From Gemmatimonadales bacterium (GTDB lineage Bacteria; Gemmatimonadota; Gemmatimonadetes; Gemmatimonadales; GWC2-71-9), in the NCBI GenBank assembly GCA_013813145.1, contig JACCSE010000151.1:1-5837 (forward strand): a stretch of DNA of 5,837 bases, read 5' to 3'. This document shows, piece by piece, positions 1 to 4,371 of this stretch. A program made the translations under genes and the position numbers. Numbering within the stretch: position 1 is the stretch's first letter; each line of letters opens with the position of its first letter. The notes below the pieces were generated by a model, which saw only the letters and a list, made by a program, of their open reading frames with translations, did no database searches and was not told the DNA's origin.

Positions 1-1184
1 CCGTCCGCCAGCGCCGCGGCGTACACGAACGGCTTGAAGGCCGACCCTGGCTGGCGCCGGGCGTCGAGCGCGCGGTTAAACCCCTGCCGCACAAGGCGGC
101 GCGCGCCGACCAGGGCGCGGATCTCACCGCTCCCGGCGGCGATCGCCACGAGGGCGCCCTCCAAAGCGACGCCTTTCCGCCGGTATCTCCGGCCCGCGGC
201 CAGCTCGATCGCGGCGGCGCGGTCGCTCACCGCCCGGGTCGCGGCGCGCTGGGCGCGGGCGTCGAGGGTGGTGTGGACCACCAGATCGCCGAGCCCGTCG
301 GCGTCATCACCGAGCACCGAATCCACCAGCTCGCGGACCGGATCGAGTGCGTGGGTGGGCTCCCGCCGGGGCCGCCACTCCCCGGCGGAAAGACGCAGCG
401 GCTCCGCCCGGGCGCGCCGGGCGCGATCTTCGGAGATGTATCCCTCGCGCGCCATCAACAGCAGCGCCAGGTCCCGCCGGGCGGTGGCACGGTCCCGGTG
501 GCGCCGCGGGGCATACAGCGAGGGCCCGCGGGCGATCCCGGCCAGCGTCGCGGCCTCGCCGACCGTCAGCCGCTCGACGCTCTTGCCGAATAGATCGCGG
601 CTCGCCGCCTCGACCCCGTACGTGCCGTTACCCAGATAGATGACGTTGAGATACAACTCCAGGATGCGCTGCTTGGGCAGGGCCCGCTCCAGCCGCTGCG
701 CCAGCTCCAGCTCGATCAGCTTGCGCCGCAGGGTGCGCTCGCCCGAGAGATGGGGAAGGAAGGCGTTCCGCACCACCTGCATGGTGATGGTGCTGAACCC
801 TTCGCGCACGCTGAGCGATTGCAGGTTGCGCCACAGCGCCCGGCCGGCGCTACGCCAGTCGATCCCGTCGTGATGGTAGAAGCGGCGATCTTCGACCGCG
901 ATGAACGCCGCGCGCACGTGCTTGGGCACCCGGGAGAGCGGAACGTTGAGTCGCCGTACGTGGGTCAGCCGTCCCAACGTGACTCCCGAGCGGTCCAGGA
1001 TGCGGCTGCCTTCGCTGGGACGAAAGGCTTGCAGCTCGGCCGTACCGGGGCAGCCGGCGAGACCGCAGGTCTGCATCCAGACAAACGCCGCCAGAACAAG
1101 TATCAGGATGAGACCGGCCGCGACGACACCCAAGGAAAACGGCCCCGGCAGGCGGGGCCGTCGCGACAGCCATTTCTTCAGCAC
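1..1184 (-). CDS. Class A penicillin-binding protein (PBP1A family), C-terminus cut off by window edge
   Basis: Bifunctional peptidoglycan synthase: a GT51 transglycosylase polymerises lipid II and a transpeptidase cross-links the stem peptides, outside the cytoplasmic membrane. The 394 visible residues show a basic N-terminus and one membrane anchor (about 15-36), then the GT51 domain (about 85-255). That domain has EDRRFYHHDGID with catalytic Glu98, FSTITMQVVRN at 130-140, RKLIELELA with second-site Glu158, and KQRILELYLNVIYLGNGTYG at 171-190. A linker follows, then the start of the transpeptidase domain (VVHTTLDARAQ at about 302), with SAFK giving nucleophile Ser381 and Lys384. The rest of the transpeptidase (SxN and KTG motifs) lies beyond base 1. 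GTG 1184 is chosen because GGGAG lies 9 nt upstream and the ATG at 1189 hits a stop after three codons. It is the second gene of an operon, 5 bp after the YtxH-like gene. The GT51 motif departs from the usual GGSTITQQ: Phe130 replaces the second Gly and Met135 the first Gln. The TMQ recalls PBP1C. Family assignment is secure; the exact subclass is less so. Confidence 0.93.
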   Translation of the reverse strand, partial: MLKKWLSRRPRLPGPFSLGVVAAGLILILVLAAFVWMQTCGLAGCPGTAELQAFRPSEGSRILDRSGVTLGRLTHVRRLNVPLSRVPKHVRAAFIAVEDRRFYHHDGIDWRSAGRALWRNLQSLSVREGFSTITMQVVRNAFLPHLSGERTLRRKLIELELAQRLERALPKQRILELYLNVIYLGNGTYGVEAASRDLFGKSVERLTVGEAATLAGIARGPSLYAPRRHRDRATARRDLALLLMAREGYISEDRARRARAEPLRLSAGEWRPRREPTHALDPVRELVDSVLGDDADGLGDLVVHTTLDARAQRAATRAVSDRAAAIELAAGRRYRRKGVALEGALVAIAAGSGEIRALVGARRLVRQGFNRALDARRQPGSAFKPFVYAAALAD

Positions 1185-1189
1185 TGCAT

Positions 1190-1768
1190 TTAACTCCCGC
1201 GAGGGGCCTCATCAGACGGGCGGGTGCCGCCGGTTGTTTCACTCTGAGACCCTTCGGGGCTGCCGGTATGTCCGTTGTCGCCGGTCCGCTGCTGGAAGCG
1301 CTCCCAGCGGTCGGTGGCTTGGCGGCGAACCGTGTCGGCGGCATCCCTGGCGCGGGCCCGGGCCGGGGCCGCCCGCTCGCTGGAGAGAAAGTAGCTTGCC
1401 GCCGCCCCGGCGGCGAGCGCCAGGATAGTGCCGAGCGTCCGGGATTCCTCGTCGTCGTCCTCCTCGTCGGTGACGTCGTCTTCCATGTCCTTTTCGCGGG
1501 CCTTGAGTCGCTCCAGTCGAGCCCGCATCCGCTCCCGGGCCCGGCCACCGAACTCCTGAACGCCTTCCAGCCCCTCCTCCAGGTCGTTACCCAGAGTGGA
1601 CATCCGTTGACGCAGCCGGCGCCGGGTCTTGGTGCCGGTCTCGGGCGCGGCGAGGAGTCCGATACCGACACCGAGAGCCGTGGCCAGAACGACCGTGCCC
1701 ACGCCGGGGCCGGAGCGCCGCCGCGCGCCGAGCTCCTCGTCGTCGAACCTCCGGTACTGTCTGCTCAT
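1190..1768 (-). CDS. YtxH domain-containing membrane protein
   Basis: 192 residues from ATG 1768. The N-terminus is charged (MSRQYRRFDDEELGARRR). A glycine-rich hydrophobic segment at about 24-41 runs into LLAAPETGTKTRRRLRQ at 38-54, matching the YtxH-family pattern of a Gly-zipper helix followed by APxxGxxTR. Next come a long charged helical stretch (about 55-95), an acidic run (EKDMEDDVTDEEDDDEES, 92-109), a second hydrophobic segment (TLGTILALAAGAAASYFL, 111-128), and an Arg/Ala-rich then polar, probably disordered tail. YtxH proteins are small, often stress-linked envelope proteins of unknown biochemical role. Two hydrophobic segments suggest a hairpin in the membrane, or one anchor plus one amphipathic helix. 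ATG 1768 is preferred over in-frame ATG 1780 because GGGAGG (1773-1778) lies 4 nt before 1768, whereas a hairpin sits directly upstream of 1780. It is the first gene of an operon with the PBP. The family call rests on the motif alone. Confidence 0.75.
   Translation of the reverse strand: MSRQYRRFDDEELGARRRSGPGVGTVVLATALGVGIGLLAAPETGTKTRRRLRQRMSTLGNDLEEGLEGVQEFGGRARERMRARLERLKAREKDMEDDVTDEEDDDEESRTLGTILALAAGAAASYFLSSERAAPARARARDAADTVRRQATDRWERFQQRTGDNGHTGSPEGSQSETTGGTRPSDEAPRGS
1194..1198 (-). promoter_or_regulatory. Ribosome binding site of the PBP gene
   Basis: GGGAG on the minus strand overlaps the last codons of the YtxH-like gene, 9 nt before GTG 1184. It decides the GTG start. Its position inside the upstream gene implies co-transcription and probably coupled translation. 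Confidence 0.6.
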
Positions 1769-1772
1769 GCAG

Positions 1773-1778
1773 CCTCCC
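1773..1778 (-). promoter_or_regulatory. Ribosome binding site of the YtxH-like gene
   Basis: GGGAGG on the minus strand, only 4 nt before ATG 1768. It overlaps the alternative ATG at 1780 and so favours the shorter protein. The spacing is a little tight, so the start is not certain. Confidence 0.45.
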
Positions 1779-1780
1779 AT

Positions 1781-1796
1781 CGCCGGCTCGCCGGCG
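1781..1796 (-). repeat. Inverted repeat (6-bp stem, 4-nt loop) upstream of the YtxH-like gene
   Basis: CGCCGG-CTCG-CCGGCG is a perfect 6-bp inverted repeat. In the minus-strand mRNA it would fold into a GC-only hairpin ending 2 nt before the GGGAGG ribosome binding site, where it could modulate translation. Chance is possible in sequence this GC-rich. Confidence 0.4.
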
Positions 1797-1815
1797 AGTT
1801 CTCGCTTCAGGCAAC

Positions 1816-1832
1816 GGGCCCGGGCCGGGCCC
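1816..1832 (-). repeat. Inverted repeat GGGCCC-GGGCC-GGGCCC in the leader of the YtxH-like gene
   Basis: Two GGGCCC copies around a 5-nt centre. As DNA this is also a symmetric GGGCCCGG-G-CCGGGCCC. It could be a leader hairpin or a protein-binding dyad, 48-64 nt upstream of ATG 1768. No U-tract follows on either strand, so it is not an intrinsic terminator. Confidence 0.35.
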
Positions 1833-1852
1833 GGACGGGGACATGTCGCATG

Positions 1853-1903
1853 CTAATCGATCCGGGTGGCGAAGGAAACATCTTGCATTCCACCAAGCTT
1901 CAC
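1853..1903 (-). CDS. Possible 16-codon small ORF or leader peptide
   Basis: Starting at GTG 1903, the minus strand reads MKLGGMQDVSFATRID and then TAG (1853-1855). What draws attention is the ribosome binding site. AGGAGGTG (1912-1919) is fully complementary to the anti-Shine-Dalgarno sequence at the 16S rRNA 3' end and lies 8 nt before the GTG, which is stronger than any RBS of the confirmed genes here. The ORF ends 84 nt before the YtxH-like start, so it could be a leader peptide or a stand-alone small protein. Its third positions are far less G/C-rich than those of the neighbouring genes, which argues against a conserved protein. It has no recognisable family. The Shine-Dalgarno match may be coincidental. 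Confidence 0.25.
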   Translation of the reverse strand: MKLGGMQDVSFATRID

Positions 1904-1911
1904 GAAAAACG

Positions 1912-1919
1912 CACCTCCT
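1912..1919 (-). promoter_or_regulatory. Full-length Shine-Dalgarno sequence AGGAGGTG
   Basis: The minus strand reads AGGAGGTG, an eight-base match to the anti-Shine-Dalgarno consensus, 8 nt upstream of GTG 1903. CCTC just upstream (1922-1925 read on the minus strand) could pair with its GAGG over a 4-nt loop and partly hide it. Confidence 0.35.
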
Positions 1920-1923
1920 GGGA

Positions 1924-1939
1924 GGGGTCCGGGCACCCC
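1924..1939 (-). repeat. Inverted repeat GGGGT-CCGGGC-ACCCC
   Basis: A perfect 5-bp stem with a 6-nt loop. In the minus-strand transcript it lies directly upstream of the AGGAGGTG site. On the plus strand it is followed by GAAAAT rather than a T-run, so it is not a good terminator in that direction. Role unknown. Confidence 0.3.
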
Positions 1940-1963
1940 GAAAATCCGTCGCCGGAGGATCGG

Positions 1964-1975
1964 GCAAAGCTTTGC
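1964..1975. promoter_or_regulatory. 12-bp perfect palindrome, possible operator
   Basis: GCAAAGCTTTGC is an exact palindrome with an AT-containing core in otherwise GC-rich DNA. It lies between two divergent transcription units, about 200 bp from each start. That is the expected placement for a dimeric regulator site acting on one or both promoters. No regulator gene is adjacent and I do not recognise the motif. Confidence 0.3.
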
Positions 1976-2192
1976 ACTCCTCGGTTGCGGGCGGGTAAGT
2001 GGTTTTGGGGCGGCGGATTACGGGCGGGAGATTTCGAATCCGATGGCTGGGAGGAGAAACGGCAGGCTCCGGGAGCACGGATCTGGCACCGGACGGAGCG
2101 GCATCAGGCAGCGGGTTCCTCCACTATCATCCAGTCCACCCCAGGGTCCTCCGGCCATCCGGCCGCGATCCACGAACCATCGAGCGTGCACC

Positions 2193-3425
2193 ATGTATCT
2201 CGTCGAGCTGAGACCCGGCAAGGAAGAGCTGTATCGGACAGGCGACGATCTCACGGCGGCCATCCGTCGGCGTGACGTGGATGGGCATTCGCGGATCTAT
2301 CACCGCGCCACGTCCAAGTGGATCTCGATCACGCTGCACCCGCAGTACAAGGCCATCGTGGCGCAGATGACGGTGGATCCGCTGGCGCCGCTGGAGCGGT
2401 CGAGCTGGACCTACCTCAATGCTCACAGCGAGATGCTGGAAGGAGCCGACCCCGGTCCGGACCCCGTGGAACCGAGTCCCGACTCTGAGTCGGTGGCGCG
2501 GGCCGCGGCTCCGCCCTGGCGCCGGCTGTTCGCGTTCAGCGTCGCCGGACTGGCGCTGCTCTTCGGAGTGCAACTCGCCTCTTCGGGTCCGCGTCCGCCC
2601 TGGGCGGGCGACGGTGCGCTGCAAGCGTCGGCCACCGCGGCGGTACCGGAGGAGCAGCAGGCGCGGGAGGAGCAAGTCATCTCGCTGGCCAGCACCACGC
2701 CCGCCTGGAACGAGGAAGAGAGCGCCCCCGCGACGAAGCCTTCGGTCGCGCCCGCGCTGCCCCGCGCACCCGCACTCAAACTGAACGCGCTGGGCGACGT
2801 TCTCCCGGAGAACGGGCCGGCGAAGAAGCCGGAGAATCGGGCCTCCGCCACCACGGTCGAGGGACTGATCGGACGCTACAACGCGGCCCACGAATCCGCT
2901 CGCGAGCGGCTCGAGACCGGTATGCGGGTCGCCCGGCTCGGCAAGCTGCTGGCGTCGTCGCGGCTCACCCCCAATGGTGGGGTGACCGAGACGCGGCTGG
3001 GGCTCGCGGGCGCTGCGAACTTCATTCGGGTGTACCGCCAGCAGGAGAAGCAGATCGAGGAGGAGTATCAGGACACCTTCGCTGCGATGTCCAAGGAGCA
3101 CGGCTGGCCGACGCAGGCGCTGCGGCAGTGGCACTCCCGTCCCGCGCCCAAGGAGCCGGCGGCGCTGACTGCGCTGAGCTCGAATCTGGTGACCGCCATC
3201 GACCGGACGCTGGCCCTGCTGACGGAGGAGGCGGGCGCCTACAAGCTGGGTGAGGGAACCATCGCCTTCGAGGATGTCGAGGCCTCGCAGCGGTACGGCC
3301 GCCTGCGCCGCCACGTCGCGGCCGCCATCGACTCGGCGCGGGTGGCCGGGGGCGAAGAGTCCACCGGACCGATGAGCTACCTGCTCCAGGCCATCGGAAC
3401 TACCCGGCTCCCCCGGGAGATCTGA
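2193..3425 (+). CDS. Uncharacterised single-pass membrane protein with GYF_2-like N-terminal domain
   Basis: 410 residues, function unknown. Residues 1-55 form a compact domain: VELRPGKEELYRTGDDL, AAIRRRDVDGHSRIYHRAT and SKWISITLHPQYK. The order (threshold helix, short 'i..g.v...s.i' strand, then a conserved Trp and HPxY) resembles GYF_2-type domains, though this is a pattern comparison only. An acidic Pro-rich linker (about 84-107) leads to one transmembrane helix at 112-131, preceded by WRR. This suggests a cytoplasmic N-terminus and an external C-terminus. Residues 132-215 are Ala/Pro/Glu-rich and probably disordered. Residues 220-400 are predicted mostly helical and charged (GRYNAAHESARERLETGMRV at 227-246; RQQEKQIEEEYQDTFAAMS at 282-300), possibly a coiled-coil domain. 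ATG 2193 is the only plausible start, since the conserved-looking sequence begins there, but no clear Shine-Dalgarno precedes it. The 3' end overlaps the convergent phosphatase gene by 26 bp. The coding call is firm; the function is open. Confidence 0.85.
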   Translation: MYLVELRPGKEELYRTGDDLTAAIRRRDVDGHSRIYHRATSKWISITLHPQYKAIVAQMTVDPLAPLERSSWTYLNAHSEMLEGADPGPDPVEPSPDSESVARAAAPPWRRLFAFSVAGLALLFGVQLASSGPRPPWAGDGALQASATAAVPEEQQAREEQVISLASTTPAWNEEESAPATKPSVAPALPRAPALKLNALGDVLPENGPAKKPENRASATTVEGLIGRYNAAHESARERLETGMRVARLGKLLASSRLTPNGGVTETRLGLAGAANFIRVYRQQEKQIEEEYQDTFAAMSKEHGWPTQALRQWHSRPAPKEPAALTALSSNLVTAIDRTLALLTEEAGAYKLGEGTIAFEDVEASQRYGRLRRHVAAAIDSARVAGGEESTGPMSYLLQAIGTTRLPREI

Positions 3426-4212
3426 CGCCCGCGCGGCCGAGCTCGAATACCGCCTCCCGCATCATCTCGCTCGGGGCCCCGGCCATGACCCGCTCGGCGA
3501 GCGACCGCTCGCCCCGGGCGGCGAGGGCCCCGAACGCTTCCAGGGGCGAGACCCCGGTGCGCCGGGCGCCATGGTGGTCGGTCGCGACCAGGTCGACCAG
3601 TCCATGGGCCACCATCTCCCAGGCCAGCCGCTCGGATCCCGCAGTGTGATTCCGGTAATGCCCGGTGAAGCTGCCGGCGTTCACCTGGAGCAGCGCGCCA
3701 AGCCCGCGCCAGCGCCGCATCTGCTCCAGCGGCTCGATGCCGGGCAGGTAGCTGTAGCGTTCGGGGTGGGCGATGATGATTCCCCGTCCCGCCGCGACCG
3801 CGGCGCGCACCACGTCCTCGTGGGTGCCCTGGAGCTCGAAGCCGAACTCGACCAGCAGCCAGCGGGTGCCGGCCAGCCCGGCGCCGGGACGATCGAGAAC
3901 CCGGAGCAAGGTGGCGGCGTCGGGAGCCCAGATCTCCTGGCCCAGACCGAGTGCGGGCAGATCGGAGCGCTGCCCGACCGCGTCGGCCAGCTCGTCGAAG
4001 GCCTCGCGGTGGACGGCCAGTTCCCGGTCGATCGCCGCCTCGCTGGTCAATCGGGGGACCAGCAGGTGCGGGGTGGTGACCAGCGCACCGACTCCCTCGG
4101 AGCGCAACGCGGCGAGCGAAGCGAGCGATTCCTCGACCGATCGCGCGCCGTCGTCCACGTCGGGGACGAGATGGCTGTGGAGGTCGGTGAACGATGGCAG
4201 GTCGTGGGGCAT
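3400..4212 (-). CDS. CpsB/CapC/YwqE-family PHP tyrosine-protein phosphatase
   Basis: 270 residues covering the full family length. Manganese-dependent phosphatases of the PHP superfamily in this family dephosphorylate bacterial tyrosine kinases that govern capsule or exopolysaccharide export, in the cytoplasm. Metal-site and family motifs appear in order: TDLHSHLVPDVDDGARSVEES (Asp10, His12, His14, Asp20, Asp21), VTTPH (His49), GQEIW (Glu93), LLVEF (Glu122), IIAHPERYSYLP (His149), LQVNAGSFTG (174-183) and LVATDHHGARR (Asp212, His213). All expected ligands are present, so it is probably active. ATG 4212 is chosen because family members begin right before the DxHSH motif. An in-frame ATG at 4350 has a much better RBS (GGGAGG, 6 nt) and would add 46 residues, but that stretch has poorer codon bias and contains a G-rich repeat. 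The 3' end overlaps the convergent membrane-protein gene. No kinase, export or glycosyltransferase gene is adjacent, so the partner is unknown. Confidence 0.88.
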   Translation of the reverse strand: MPHDLPSFTDLHSHLVPDVDDGARSVEESLASLAALRSEGVGALVTTPHLLVPRLTSEAAIDRELAVHREAFDELADAVGQRSDLPALGLGQEIWAPDAATLLRVLDRPGAGLAGTRWLLVEFGFELQGTHEDVVRAAVAAGRGIIIAHPERYSYLPGIEPLEQMRRWRGLGALLQVNAGSFTGHYRNHTAGSERLAWEMVAHGLVDLVATDHHGARRTGVSPLEAFGALAARGERSLAERVMAGAPSEMMREAVFELGRAGVRSPGGAG

Positions 4213-4215
4213 GCC

Positions 4216-4258
4216 GGGGGAGCGGGGCAACTGTTGGGCCAGGCGGCAGCGGGGCAGC
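4216..4258. repeat. G-rich repeat upstream of the phosphatase gene
   Basis: Plus-strand GGGGGAGCGGGGCAAC near 4216-4231, then GGCAGCGGGGCAGC at 4245-4258. The second stretch recurs exactly (14 nt) at 5516-5529, downstream of the aminotransferase. The two copies flank that gene. The block lies in the presumed 5' untranslated DNA of the phosphatase gene. Confidence 0.45.
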
Positions 4259-4356
4259 AACGGAACGCCTGTGATCGGCTCGGGATGCCGCTGTACCCAC
4301 GGTCCGCACACTGCTGTCTCTATCCGGCCGATCGCCGTACTCTTCTGCATGCCCAT

Positions 4357-4366
4357 CCTCCCGGAG
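4357..4366. promoter_or_regulatory. Back-to-back Shine-Dalgarno sequences in a near-palindrome
   Basis: CCTCCCGGAG on the plus strand. GGAG (4363-4366) lies 5 nt before GTG 4372 and serves the aminotransferase. Read on the minus strand, the same segment gives GGGAGG (4357-4362), 6 nt before the alternative phosphatase start ATG 4350. The plus-strand role is well supported by the gene that follows; the minus-strand role depends on whether the longer phosphatase exists. Confidence 0.5.
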
Positions 4367-4371
4367 TCCCG

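Larger units (their letters stand above)
1769..2192. other. 424-bp divergent intergenic region
   Basis: This region separates the minus-strand YtxH-PBP operon from the plus-strand membrane-protein gene and must hold both promoters. It is more AT-rich in patches (about 1880-1910 and 1941-2035) than the genes around it. It contains inverted repeats at 1781-1796, 1816-1832 and 1924-1939, a perfect palindrome at 1964-1975, and a 16-codon minus-strand ORF (1853-1903) with a strong Shine-Dalgarno sequence. No convincing sigma-70 -35/-10 pair could be picked by eye for either direction. TATCAT at 2125-2130 is a one-mismatch -10 without a matching -35. The membrane-protein reading frame stays open upstream to 1866, but that stretch lacks family-like sequence or an RBS and is taken as non-coding. 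Confidence 0.7.

Noticed and set aside
34..834. Several overlapping plus- and minus-strand frames across the PBP gene.
   Set aside because: All are shadows. The real minus-strand frame reads through to the window edge with GT51 and transpeptidase motifs.
1867..1886. Sigma-54-like TGGC...TTGC on the plus strand.
   Set aside because: The GG-to-GC spacing is 15 bp instead of the strict 10 bp of -24/-12 promoters.
1914..1945. Stacked inverted repeats followed by GAAAAT as a plus-strand terminator.
   Set aside because: No plus-strand gene ends here, the stems are only 5 bp, and there is no T-run after them.
2102..2130. TATCAT (2125-2130) as a -10 box for the membrane-protein gene.
   Set aside because: The hexamer at the right distance upstream (CATCAG) bears little resemblance to TTGACA. 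One short match in 424 bp is not evidence.
1866..2192. Possible 109-residue N-terminal extension of the membrane protein from GTG 1866.
   Set aside because: It is a mixed, Pro/Arg-rich sequence without domain features or RBS and lies in the divergent promoter region. The conserved-looking module begins at ATG 2193.
2127..3314. Long minus-strand open frame (395 codons) antisense to the membrane-protein gene.
   Set aside because: Its translation is Arg/Gly/Leu-rich low-complexity sequence with no family motifs, typical of the antisense frame of a GC-rich gene. The plus-strand protein has a clear domain layout.
3571..4371. The aminotransferase frame stays open for about 800 bp upstream, antisense to the phosphatase.
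   Set aside because: The phosphatase on the other strand has all family motifs. The upstream translation has no aminotransferase similarity, and GTG 4372 has an RBS and gives a normal-length enzyme.
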